Positions 42,981-51,498 of a DNA stretch of 64,000 nucleotides are shown here, in pieces. Each line of letters starts with the position of its first letter. Position 1 is the first letter of the stretch. The notes beneath the pieces are model-generated. The model was not told the origin of the DNA and did no database searches. It saw only the letters and a list, made by a program, of their open reading frames with translations. The position numbers and the translations under genes are program-made. This DNA comes from Alistipes sp. An66 (GTDB lineage: Bacteria; Bacteroidota; Bacteroidia; Bacteroidales; Rikenellaceae). Location of the stretch: NCBI RefSeq assembly GCF_002161445.1, contig NZ_NFHT01000014.1, forward strand, positions 1-64,000, written 5' to 3'.

Positions 42981-44606
42981 ATGATAAAGACGATGTTTCA
43001 TTTGCTCGCCATCTGGTTCTCCGCCGCAGCTTTGCTGGGGTGCGTGGAGGACGAATCCACGACGGGCGATTCGTATGTGGAGAACGACAATACCTATGCT
43101 CCGGAGGTGATGCGCAACCTCATGAACGAGCACGAACAGAAGGTGATGGACTATTTCGTTTCGGGGTCGAATCCCGAGACGGGGATGGCCTACAACAGCT
43201 CGGCCAGCAAATCGACGCTGACGACGGGCGCGACGGGATTCGGGATCATGAGCCTGATTATCGGCGTCGAGCGGGGCTGGATCACCCGATCTGCGGCAGC
43301 GTCGCAGATCGTGCGGATCACGGAGTTTCTGAAAGAGGCCGATCGTTTTGCGGGAGCGTGGGCGCACTGGTACGATCCTTCGGGGAAGATTGTCCCGTTC
43401 GGGGATCAGAAAGCGGCCGGGGAGATCGTGGAGACGGCCTTCATGATGGGCGGTCTGCTGACGGCCAGCGAGTATTTCGACGGTGCGGATGCCGACGAGA
43501 CGGCCATTCGGGAGGCAACCGGGTATTTCTGGCAGACGATCGAGTGGAACCGTTTCCTCAAAGACGGAACGCTCTACTGGATCTGGCATGCGGATGAGGA
43601 CCGGCACGAATTGCCGCTTGTGGGCTGGAACGAGACGCTGCTGGTCTACATTCTGGGCATGGCGGCCCCGGAGGAGCACCGGATTCCGGCCGATGTCTAC
43701 CGCAACTGCTGGCAGGGCTACGACTTCTCGCACCCGACGCGCGAGACCTACGGCTATTCGCTGCCGCTGGGTACCGACAAGGGCGGGCCGCTGTTCCTTT
43801 CGCAGTACTCGTTCCTGGGTCTGGATCCCCGGGAGATGCAGGACAGCCATTGCTACTATTGGGCGCAGAATCAGAACCACACGATGATCAACCGCCACTA
43901 TTGCGTTTACGAGGCTCCCGCCGAATACGGCTATTCGGAATCCGCCTGGGGGCTGACGGCCTGCGGCGGTTGCGGGGAGCATCCGGATTACCGCTCGCGG
44001 GATCCGGAGAACGACGACGGGATCCTGGCCCCCACGGCGGCGATCAGCGCCTTCCCCTACACGCCGTTCTATTCGGCGCAGGTGCTGCTGAATCTGGAAC
44101 GCAACTACGCCAAATTGAATGGCCGCTACGGGTTCTACGTCTCCTACTGCCCGTCGGACAAGTCGGTCAGCGGCGAATACCTGGCCATGGAGCACGCTCC
44201 GATGGCGATCATGATGGAGAACTACCGTTCGGGCCTGATCTGGAAGCTGCTCATGGGGAATTCCTGCGTACAGGAGGGGCTTCGCCAGGCGGGGATCACC
44301 GCGCCGACGAATCTGGAAGGGTTCTGCACGTCGGTGGTGAATACGGCCACGGGGGTCTGCGACCTGCTGCGTCATCCGGACCGCGGCGCCTATGAAATCG
44401 ATCTCTTCACGTCGGAGCCGGGACGGGGGACGCTGACCCTGACAAGCACTAACGGCTCGGAGGCATACCGTACGGAGGTCACCCTCGCCGCGGGCCGCAA
44501 CACCTTGTCGTTTTTCGACAGCGGGATCGTCCGCGGGAAGAGATACCGGCTGACCGTAACCGGCTCTGCGGGCAGGTCTCATGTCATCGACGTGGTTTTG
44601 AGATAA
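42981..44606 (+). CDS. Glycoamylase-family lipoprotein (GH144-like, candidate beta-1,2-glucanase)
   Basis: The ATG at 42981 (MIKTMFHLLAIW) opens a 541-residue protein with a lipobox ALLGCVED. The body is the PF10091-type glycoamylase domain: an alpha/alpha-barrel with WAHWYDPSGKIVPFGDQKAA and WIWHADEDRHELPLVGWNET. It continues with SAWGLTACGGCGEHPDY, ILAPTAAISAFPYTPFYSAQ and a final LAMEHAPMAIMMENYR. Characterised members in GH144 are endo-beta-1,2-glucanases; others are unassigned. A C-terminal beta domain (about 455-541) is added. A TTG start at 42960 overlapping the SusD stop is possible but gives a poorer signal peptide. In this PUL it is probably the surface or periplasmic endo-enzyme. 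Confidence 0.8.
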   Translation: MIKTMFHLLAIWFSAAALLGCVEDESTTGDSYVENDNTYAPEVMRNLMNEHEQKVMDYFVSGSNPETGMAYNSSASKSTLTTGATGFGIMSLIIGVERGWITRSAAASQIVRITEFLKEADRFAGAWAHWYDPSGKIVPFGDQKAAGEIVETAFMMGGLLTASEYFDGADADETAIREATGYFWQTIEWNRFLKDGTLYWIWHADEDRHELPLVGWNETLLVYILGMAAPEEHRIPADVYRNCWQGYDFSHPTRETYGYSLPLGTDKGGPLFLSQYSFLGLDPREMQDSHCYYWAQNQNHTMINRHYCVYEAPAEYGYSESAWGLTACGGCGEHPDYRSRDPENDDGILAPTAAISAFPYTPFYSAQVLLNLERNYAKLNGRYGFYVSYCPSDKSVSGEYLAMEHAPMAIMMENYRSGLIWKLLMGNSCVQEGLRQAGITAPTNLEGFCTSVVNTATGVCDLLRHPDRGAYEIDLFTSEPGRGTLTLTSTNGSEAYRTEVTLAAGRNTLSFFDSGIVRGKRYRLTVTGSAGRSHVIDVVLR

Positions 44607-44630
44607 CGAATCGGAAAACGGGAAAAACGT

Positions 44631-46292
44631 ATGGAAAAGAGTTTGAAAACGGTTTTGTTATTGGTGTCGGCGCTTTGGATCCTGACGTTGGGAGCCCGCA
44701 CGCCGTCGGAGCTGATCATCCACGAAGACGGAAGCAGCGAGCTGCTGGTGGACGGACGTCCCTTCATCATGCTGGCCGGGGAGGTGCACAATTCGTCGAA
44801 CTCCACGCCCGGGTATATGAACACGCTGTGGCCCACGCTCCGGTCCCTGCATCTCAATACGGTTCTTGCGTCGATAGCCTGGGAGCAGTTCGAACCGCAG
44901 GAGGGCCTCTACGACTACACGCTTGTGGACAATCTGGTGACACAGGCCCGGGCCAACGGCTTGAAGGTCGTTGTTCTGTGGTTCGGCAGCTGGAAGAACG
45001 GAGAGTCGAGCTACGCCCCTGCCTGGGTGAAGCGGGATACGGAGCGTTTTGCCCGGGTGGAGACGGCCGACGGGCGACGGATCGAGACGCTCTCGCCGTT
45101 CTGCGAGGAGACCATGCTCGCCGATGCACGTGCGTATGGCGCCCTTGTGAAGCGCATCCGGGAGATCGACGCGGCCCACGGGACCGTCATCGCGCTCCAA
45201 CCGGAGAACGAGGTCGGGATCTTTCAGGACCGGGACTATACGGCCCGCTCGTTGGCGGATTACGAGCGCCCTGTTCCGCGGGCGCTGCTGGCCTATCTGA
45301 CGGAGCATCGGGCGTCGCTGCGTCCGGAGCTGCGCACGGTCTGGGAGGAGCACGGGGCGAAACGTTCGGGTTCGTGGCGCGAGGTCTTCGGCGACAACGT
45401 CTGGGGCCACAGCTTCCACCTGGCGTGGCAATATGCCACCTATATCGACTGCGTGGCGGCTGCCGGGAAGTCGGTCTATGCGCTGCCGACGTTCTGCAAC
45501 TGCTGGATCGTGCAGCAGGCGGAGGATCTGCCGGGCGTCTATCCGAACGGCGGTCCCGTTTCGCGCGTGATGGACATCTGGAAGGCTGCGGCGCCGCATG
45601 TCGACGTGCTGGCCCCCGACATCTATCTTCCGAACTTCAAGGAGATCGTGGCGGACTACCACCGTGCGGACAATCCGCTGCTGATTCCCGAGTCGGTCAT
45701 GAATCCGGCCCATGCCTTCTGGGCCTTCGGCGAGCACGATGCGCTGTGCTACTCTCCGTTCGGGATCGAGGATGGAGCGGGAAACCATCTTTTTGCCGAG
45801 TCCTACCGGGTTCTCGGGGAGCTTCTGCCGCTGATCGCGTCGCACCGGAACACCTCCGACATGATCGGAGTGATGAAGAGTCCCGGCGAACGGGAGCGCA
45901 TCGTGGAGATGGGCGATTACCGGTTGAAGATCACCTACGATGCCGATGACGCCTACGGTTTGATCATCCGCACGTCGGCCGACGAATTCGTTGTTGCGGG
46001 GATCAACTTCAAGGTCTCGTTCACGGCGGTCGATCCTGCGAAAACGGGTTATATTCTTCAAGTTTTGGAGGGAGGGTTCCCGTCCGGCACGTGGGAGACG
46101 TGGCGGGTCCTGAACGGCGACGAGACCTTTCACCATTCCCTGCTCATCGCCCGGGGGCGCAGGCACCTCTCGAACGAACGGGTGAATGACTATTCGGCCC
46201 ACCATTCGGACGAAGTGTTCGTCTATTCGCCGGAGTCCTACAAGGCGGTTTGGAGCCCCGGCATCTATCGGGTCACCACTTATTTACGTTAA
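44631..46292 (+). CDS. GH35-like beta-glycosidase with DUF5597-type C-terminus
   Basis: The 553-residue protein has an N-terminal signal-like segment (LKTVLLLVSALWILTLGA). The clan-A (beta/alpha)8 barrel follows: MLAGEVHNSSNST, LNTVLASIAWEQFEPQEGLY and IALQPENEVGIF, with the acid/base Glu in the NEVG segment (about 194). DNPLLIPESVMNP carries the likely nucleophile Glu (about 352). The C-terminal beta domain matches the DUF5597-type ending of Bacteroidetes GH35/GH42-like enzymes. It would trim oligosaccharides made by the upstream endo-enzyme. The sugar specificity cannot be read from sequence, and beta-galactosidase is only the default for the family. Confidence 0.75.
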   Translation: MEKSLKTVLLLVSALWILTLGARTPSELIIHEDGSSELLVDGRPFIMLAGEVHNSSNSTPGYMNTLWPTLRSLHLNTVLASIAWEQFEPQEGLYDYTLVDNLVTQARANGLKVVVLWFGSWKNGESSYAPAWVKRDTERFARVETADGRRIETLSPFCEETMLADARAYGALVKRIREIDAAHGTVIALQPENEVGIFQDRDYTARSLADYERPVPRALLAYLTEHRASLRPELRTVWEEHGAKRSGSWREVFGDNVWGHSFHLAWQYATYIDCVAAAGKSVYALPTFCNCWIVQQAEDLPGVYPNGGPVSRVMDIWKAAAPHVDVLAPDIYLPNFKEIVADYHRADNPLLIPESVMNPAHAFWAFGEHDALCYSPFGIEDGAGNHLFAESYRVLGELLPLIASHRNTSDMIGVMKSPGERERIVEMGDYRLKITYDADDAYGLIIRTSADEFVVAGINFKVSFTAVDPAKTGYILQVLEGGFPSGTWETWRVLNGDETFHHSLLIARGRRHLSNERVNDYSAHHSDEVFVYSPESYKAVWSPGIYRVTTYLR

Positions 46293-46312
46293 ACCAGACA
46301 TATTCCAGAAAG

Positions 46313-47512
46313 ATGAAATACACGTATCGAATTCTGTTTTTGTTCCTTTGCCTATGTCTCGGAGCCGCGTCCTGTCGGGACGACGGGAATGAGCCGGCCG
46401 CGGCGTCGTTGGAACTGGACTCGGATTATCTGTCATTCCCGGGTTACCGGAGCACGCTTGCCGTGAAGGTGGATGCGACACGCCGCTGGCGAGCTGTCCC
46501 CTCCGACTATTGGATTACGGTCGATCCGGACGGCTATCCGTCCGACGGGCAACACTTTGTCGCAAACGTGGCCGTGACCGTGAGCGACAATACGGGCGAT
46601 GCGCCGCGCACGGGAAGCGTCACCTTCTACATCGGAGACGACGCCCTGGCGACACTGACCGTCGATCAGGAGATCCGGTCGGAAGAGGAGCTTCCGGACG
46701 AGGAGTCTCCGGTCACGTGGGCGAACCTGCAATGGACGGCCTCATTGATCGTTGCGGAAGGAACGGCCTTCGAAGCCGGATGCTGTGTCTTTGCCGACGG
46801 AATCACGAATACGATGGAGAGCACGACCGGCGAGGGGATCACCTGTGAGATCGGCTATTCGACGGAGGATTCGAAGCCCGACGGTGAGGAGTGGGTCTGG
46901 ATTCCCTGTTGGTTCAACGGAGACTGGGGCAACAACTTCTACTATCAGGGCAAGATCGAGGGTCTCGGAGCCGGGATCTATTATTATACGTTCCGGATCC
47001 GTCAGGAGGAGGGTCCTTACGTCTACGCCGGGACGAACGGACTGTGGGACGGACAGGAGAATGTCAACGGCAGTTTCGAGGTTACGTCGGGCTCGGGCGG
47101 CGGAGACATCGATTACAGCCAGTACAGCATCTCCTGGGCGAACATCCAGTGGACCGTCGCAACGACGATCCATGCGGGAGAGCAGTTCGAGGCTGGTTCG
47201 AAGGTCAAGGTCGACGGACTCACGAATCGGGAGGAACCGAGTGCCGACGGCATGGGGATCGTCTGCGAGATCGGCTACGGCGGTACGTCCGATCCGACGG
47301 ACGGCGCGTGGTTGTGGACGGAGTGTCCGTTCAATGCCGATTGGGGCGACGAGTTCTACTACCAGGGGCGGACACCGGCCATCGGGGACGCGGGCAGCTA
47401 TTACTTTGCCTTCCGTTACAAACTCGGTCCCGACGGCACCTGGGTCTATGCCGGGAGCGACGGACTGTGGGACGGTACGGTCAATACGAGCGGGACATTT
47501 GTCGTAGAGTGA
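46313..47512 (+). CDS. BACON-type surface lipoprotein with two tandem repeats (candidate glycan-binding protein)
   Basis: From the ATG at 46313 the 399-residue protein has a lipobox (LGAASCRDD, about Cys21) and a BACON-like domain (about 32-120). Two repeats of about 120 residues follow. Each begins WAN(L/I)QWT and contains CEIGY near the middle. Each then has FN(G/A)DWG(N/D)(N/E)FYYQG and ends YVYAG.(N/S)DGLWDG-like (YAGTNGLWDG and YAGSDGLWDG). The repeats are aromatic-rich and have no catalytic motif, so they are probably carbohydrate-binding. It is the last gene of the operon, a usual position for a SusE/F-like surface glycan-binding protein. The repeat family is not one I can name. Confidence 0.75.
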   Translation: MKYTYRILFLFLCLCLGAASCRDDGNEPAAASLELDSDYLSFPGYRSTLAVKVDATRRWRAVPSDYWITVDPDGYPSDGQHFVANVAVTVSDNTGDAPRTGSVTFYIGDDALATLTVDQEIRSEEELPDEESPVTWANLQWTASLIVAEGTAFEAGCCVFADGITNTMESTTGEGITCEIGYSTEDSKPDGEEWVWIPCWFNGDWGNNFYYQGKIEGLGAGIYYYTFRIRQEEGPYVYAGTNGLWDGQENVNGSFEVTSGSGGGDIDYSQYSISWANIQWTVATTIHAGEQFEAGSKVKVDGLTNREEPSADGMGIVCEIGYGGTSDPTDGAWLWTECPFNADWGDEFYYQGRTPAIGDAGSYYFAFRYKLGPDGTWVYAGSDGLWDGTVNTSGTFVVE

Positions 47513-47532
47513 CTGCCCCGCTGCGGCGAGAC

Positions 47533-47568
47533 GAAGCACCCCGGATCTCATGAGATCCGGGGTGCTTC
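47533..47568. terminator. 36-bp perfect palindrome between convergent PULs
   Basis: GAAGCACCCCGGATCTCA is followed directly by its exact reverse complement. It lies between the stops of the lipoprotein (+) and the GH20 gene (-). TATTTTG follows on the plus strand, so it works as a bidirectional terminator. Confidence 0.8.
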
Positions 47569-47591
47569 CGTATTTTGGGAGGAGAGAGAAC

Positions 47592-49262
47592 TCAATGCAT
47601 TTCGTCGTCCGGAGTCGTATCCGCAGCGGCCGTCTGCCGGATGTGTCCGGCGTAGTGGTAACCGTATTTGTCGTAGAGGTGGAACAGGGCGTCCATTCTG
47701 TCGAGGAACCTGTCGTAGTTCTTGGTTCCGGGTTGCGTCCACTGCACCTCGGCGAGCGCGGCGAGCCGCGGCAGGAGCATGTATTCGACGTGTTCGGGCG
47801 TGGTGATGTACTCGGTCCAGAGGTTGGCCTGCACGCCGATGATGTGGAACGCCTGCTCGGGCGTCAGCGTCTCGGGAATGGGTTCGTAGTCGTAGACCTT
47901 GCGGACGGGGACGTATCCGCCGATGGCCAGGGGTTCGTTTTCGGTCTCTTTCGACTGGTAGTAGTCGAAATAGAGGGTCTGGCAGGGCACCATGATGACG
48001 TCGTGCCCGAGCGCTGCGGCCTTGATTCCGCCTTCGATTCCGCGCCACGACATGACGGTGGCGCCGCCGCCGATTCCGCCTTCGAGGATCTCGTCCCAGC
48101 CGATCACCTCACGGCCGCGGCTGTTGAGGAACTTTTCGATCCGCTGCACGACGTAGCTTTGGAGTTGGTTTTCGGCCGAATGCTCCTTCGTGGCGCGGAT
48201 GCCGAGTTCGCGGATCCGGGCCTGACATTTGGGGCAGGCTTCCCAACGCTCCTTGGGGGCCTCGTCGCCGCCGATGTGGATGAACTCCGAGGGGAACAGA
48301 TCGGTGATCTCCGCGAAGATGTCCTCCAGGAAGGCGTAGGTGCGTTCGTTCCCCATGCAGAGGATGTCGGGGAATACGCCCCATTCGGTTGCCGTTTCAT
48401 AGGGACCGCCCGTGCATCCGAACTCCGGATATACGGAGAGTGCGGCCAACATGTGCCCCGGGAGGTCGATCTCGGGGATGATCGTGATGAAGCGCTCGCG
48501 GGCATAGTCGACGATTTCGCGGATGTCGTCCTGCGTGTAGTAACCGCCGTAGGGCGTTCCGTCGTACTTCTTGTCATCGGTGTACAGCGTTCCGACGAGC
48601 GTCTCCTTGCGCCATTGCCCCTTTTCGGCGAGTTCGGGGTATTTCCTGATCTCGATGCGCCAGCCCTGGTCGTCGGTCAGATGCCAGTGGAAACGGTTGA
48701 TGTTGTGCATCGCGAGGATGTCGATGTATCGTTTGATGAACTCCTTGGGGAAGAAGTGGCGGGCGACGTCGAGGTGCATGCCGCGGTATCCGAACCGGGG
48801 CATGTCGGTGATTTCGACGGCGGGCAGTGCGATGTTGCACCCCTCGCTGCCGGCGGGGATGGCCTTTCGGAGGGTCTGCATGCCGTAGAAGACGCCGGCT
48901 TCGGAACTTCCGTTTATCGTCACCGTCTGTTCTCCGACCGTGAGCTGATAGGCTTCGGGGTTCGAGTTCGTGAAGTTGGTTTTCAGCAGGATGGCGTTCG
49001 AGTCCGTTTCACGGGAAGTGACGTTGAGTTTCAGCTCCGCAATGTCGGCGATGTATCCGGCGAGCAGTTCGGCGTTTCTTTTCAGGACCTTGTTTCCTTC
49101 GGGATAGACGATTCGGGTTGAGTTCCGGATCACGAAACCCTCCTCGGCGAGGGCTTCGATCCGTTGGGGCATGGGTACTATGTTGAAGTCTGCCGTCGTG
49201 ACTTGTTTCGAGCACGCGACGGATCCGATCATCAGTGCGGTCAATAACCATTGTTTTCTCAT
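47592..49262 (-). CDS. GH20 beta-N-acetylhexosaminidase lipoprotein
   Basis: The 556-residue protein has a lipobox (IGSVACSKQ, Cys17) and the GH20b N-terminal domain (about 25-150). The GH20 barrel follows: YRGMHLDVARHFFPKEFIKRY, HWHLTDDQGWRIEI, IIPEIDLPGH and the catalytic pair IHIGGDEAPKERW (Asp333-Glu334). VIGWDEILEGG and NLWTEYI come later and are the remaining substrate-site motifs. It removes terminal GlcNAc or GalNAc by substrate-assisted catalysis. As the last gene of a minus-strand PUL, it points to an amino-sugar-containing glycan such as host mucin or chitin-type oligomers. Confidence 0.93.
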   Translation of the reverse strand: MRKQWLLTALMIGSVACSKQVTTADFNIVPMPQRIEALAEEGFVIRNSTRIVYPEGNKVLKRNAELLAGYIADIAELKLNVTSRETDSNAILLKTNFTNSNPEAYQLTVGEQTVTINGSSEAGVFYGMQTLRKAIPAGSEGCNIALPAVEITDMPRFGYRGMHLDVARHFFPKEFIKRYIDILAMHNINRFHWHLTDDQGWRIEIRKYPELAEKGQWRKETLVGTLYTDDKKYDGTPYGGYYTQDDIREIVDYARERFITIIPEIDLPGHMLAALSVYPEFGCTGGPYETATEWGVFPDILCMGNERTYAFLEDIFAEITDLFPSEFIHIGGDEAPKERWEACPKCQARIRELGIRATKEHSAENQLQSYVVQRIEKFLNSRGREVIGWDEILEGGIGGGATVMSWRGIEGGIKAAALGHDVIMVPCQTLYFDYYQSKETENEPLAIGGYVPVRKVYDYEPIPETLTPEQAFHIIGVQANLWTEYITTPEHVEYMLLPRLAALAEVQWTQPGTKNYDRFLDRMDALFHLYDKYGYHYAGHIRQTAAADTTPDDEMH

Positions 49263-49281
49263 GGGCGTGGGTGGTGTTTGA

Positions 49282-50685
49282 TTAATAGGTCAGATTCTGG
49301 ATGTATTCCGCACGATACGGCAGGAAATCGCACTGAATGACTCTTTTGACATTTCCTTCGAGATCCGTGAACAGGGCCGCTTTTGCGCCGCTGGATCCGA
49401 AGAGCATCAGATCGTCGTCGATGAAGCAGGCGTTGCTTCTGTTCTGCGAGCCGTATTCGGCCGGGAGCGGGACTTCGAGCGAAGCTGTTGCCGACATGGC
49501 CGCGGGATCGATCTCGTAGATCAGGGCTCTGGTCACCTTTTCTCCGCCGCTTTTTCCGTTGTCGAGGACCAGAACGCGGTCGGGGTCGAGCGGATAGGGC
49601 GAATGGAGGCCGTCGGGGACGAAGCGTTCGTCGAGATCGACGTTTCCGTCGGCACCGACGCGGTAGAGGACGTGCCCGTCGTCGGGGTCGATCCGCCACA
49701 GCTGGCTGATCTTGTTGAAGGTCATGTAGCGGTTTCCTTCGCGGTCGAAGTTGACGGCATTGGCGTGGAGCCAGTCCCCTTTCTTCTTCATGATGTCCGG
49801 GTCCTCGCGGGGGTCGAGTTCTCCGTAGCAGTCCCAGGATTCCAGGACGTTCCCCTGCGGATCGAGGATCGAGTATCCGTCGCCCCAGACGGTCTCTTCG
49901 GAGCTTCCGCCGCAGGCCGAGAGGTCGAACGTTTTCGGGACGTAGTTGACCATAATGATGTTTCCGTCGGGCATGCGCCGGATGTCGTGATGGGGATGCA
50001 TCTCGACGATGTTCTTTTCGAGGAGGCGGTTTCCGGCGAGGTCGAGCATCAGAATTCCCGTTCCGGCATAGGATTTCAGCGGACTGGACCCGACGATTGC
50101 GAGGATGGTCCCCGTTGCGTCGTCGTAGGTTGCGACGCGCACGCCCTCCGGCACGGATTCATACCAGACGATGGTTCCGCGCATGTCGCAGAGGGTGATG
50201 AATCCGGGTTCGTCGCGTTTGCACATGAGGATGTATCCTTCGGGTTCGTCTGTCAGTTCATCCTTCGAGAGCGCGTATTCGGGGATGTTTCCCGGGAGCA
50301 TGCCGCTCCGGAAGGCATAGGTGTCGGTCGTGGAGGATCCGCCTCCGCACCGGGCGTGGATCCGGAAGAGATACCGGGTGTCGGGTTCGAGCAGGATGAG
50401 TTTCGAGACCTCCGTACCGGCGGCTTCGCGGCTCCGGGTCCGGAAGCACTTTGCGGGCCCCTCTTCCTTCCAGTATTCGATTTCGTAGGTGACGCTCTTC
50501 TTGAACTCGATGGCGACCTCCATGCGGAGGGCGTTGTCGTCCGCAACCTTCACGCCGACGCTTTTGAACACTTCGCCGGGGCTGATCTCCGCATTGTCGC
50601 GGTTGCAGGAGACGGCACAGGCCAATATGAGGATTGCTCCGCACACCAGCTTTCGTCTCGGGATGAGTGAATGGAGTCTTTTCAT
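49282..50685 (-). CDS. Arylsulfotransferase-family lipoprotein (ASST-like)
   Basis: The 467-residue protein has a lipobox (ACAVSCNRD, Cys27) and a fibronectin-like N-terminal domain (about 40-130). Next comes the six-bladed arylsulfotransferase propeller: YILMCKRDEPGFITLCDMRG, IVEMHPHHDIRRMPDGNI (His230, 232, 233) and GDWLHANAVNFDREGNRYMT (His307). DGLHSPYPLDPDRVLVLDNG (His361) follows. Known bacterial ASST enzymes move sulfate between phenolic molecules without PAPS through a histidine intermediate, and the spaced histidines here match that plan. Its place in an amino-sugar PUL is unusual; it may act on a sulfated substrate or simply bind ligand. Confidence 0.8.
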   Translation of the reverse strand: MKRLHSLIPRRKLVCGAILILACAVSCNRDNAEISPGEVFKSVGVKVADDNALRMEVAIEFKKSVTYEIEYWKEEGPAKCFRTRSREAAGTEVSKLILLEPDTRYLFRIHARCGGGSSTTDTYAFRSGMLPGNIPEYALSKDELTDEPEGYILMCKRDEPGFITLCDMRGTIVWYESVPEGVRVATYDDATGTILAIVGSSPLKSYAGTGILMLDLAGNRLLEKNIVEMHPHHDIRRMPDGNIIMVNYVPKTFDLSACGGSSEETVWGDGYSILDPQGNVLESWDCYGELDPREDPDIMKKKGDWLHANAVNFDREGNRYMTFNKISQLWRIDPDDGHVLYRVGADGNVDLDERFVPDGLHSPYPLDPDRVLVLDNGKSGGEKVTRALIYEIDPAAMSATASLEVPLPAEYGSQNRSNACFIDDDLMLFGSSGAKAALFTDLEGNVKRVIQCDFLPYRAEYIQNLTY

Positions 50686-50801
50686 TTCAAGTCATTTTTT
50701 GCACGGCCCCGCAGCCGGAGCCGTTCTTTTCCGAAGATCGGGCGGGGCCGCTGCCCGGAGCGGCAGGCTTCCGGGCAACGGTCTCCGTTCCGAATCGGGG
50801 G

Positions 50802-51479
50802 TTATTCGAACCGCAGGTATTCCATGTAGTCGAAGAGCCCGTAGTTGTCCTGCGCGGGGATGTGGTCACCGATGAAGAGCAGGTTCTCGACGCTGCACAT
50901 GATGGTGAACGTGATCTCCGGGCCGAAGGTCAGCTGTACGGCGGCGACCTCGTTTCCGTCGATGAGCCACCGGGCGTAGTAGCGACCGTCGCGCAGCGAG
51001 AGTTCGATGTCGCAGGTGTGCCATCCGCAGGCGATCGGGACCTGTACCGACTGATGGGGGTTGTCCTGCGTGGTCATGTAGGCGACCATCTCGCCGGGTT
51101 TGGCGCCGATCCGCTCACGCACCTCCTGGGGGCCGTATCCGATCTCGAAGTCGAGTTCGTGCTGGTCGTCGTGATAGATGAATGCTCCGACGCTGGCCTG
51201 ATCCCCCACTCCCATTTCGGGGATGTAGACCCGCCACGTGTAACGCCCGGCTCCGTAGTCGGAGCCGACGGTCCGGACCTTCTTGCGGTCGCGCGAGTTG
51301 GCCCGGGTGAAGATCTTCATGACGCCGTTCCGGCACTCGATCTGCCGGGCCGGGTTATCGTCCTGATGGGTGCAGACGAGTCCGTCGAGGTTGTCGAAAT
51401 CCCAGCGTTCGGGTTTCTCCGAACAGCTGCATGCGAGACATCCGGCGCAAAGCGTTGCGAACAGCCATTTAGCAGTCAT
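50802..51479 (-). CDS. GH16-like lipoprotein
   Basis: The 225-residue protein has a lipobox (CLACSCSEK) and a concanavalin-like jelly roll. YTWRVYIPEMGVGDQASVGA precedes HELDFEIGYG, which holds the ExDxE catalytic signature of GH16, and the ending FDYMEYLRFE is typical of the fold. GH16 enzymes cut beta-1,3/1,4-glucans, galactans or related polymers. The family is broad, so the substrate is open. The protein is short for GH16 but keeps the core. Downstream the 50686-50801 gap holds a GC-rich hairpin (GGCCCCGC/GCGGGGCC) but no gene. Confidence 0.7.
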   Translation of the reverse strand: MTAKWLFATLCAGCLACSCSEKPERWDFDNLDGLVCTHQDDNPARQIECRNGVMKIFTRANSRDRKKVRTVGSDYGAGRYTWRVYIPEMGVGDQASVGAFIYHDDQHELDFEIGYGPQEVRERIGAKPGEMVAYMTTQDNPHQSVQVPIACGWHTCDIELSLRDGRYYARWLIDGNEVAAVQLTFGPEITFTIMCSVENLLFIGDHIPAQDNYGLFDYMEYLRFE

Positions 51480-51498
51480 ACGTTCATGCTTTTTCCGG

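Noticed and set aside
50700-50760. GC-rich hairpin GGCCCCGC/GCGGGGCC as a terminator after the ASST-like gene's upstream neighbour
   Set aside because: It has no T-run on the minus strand, the direction of transcription, so it is not a standard intrinsic terminator.
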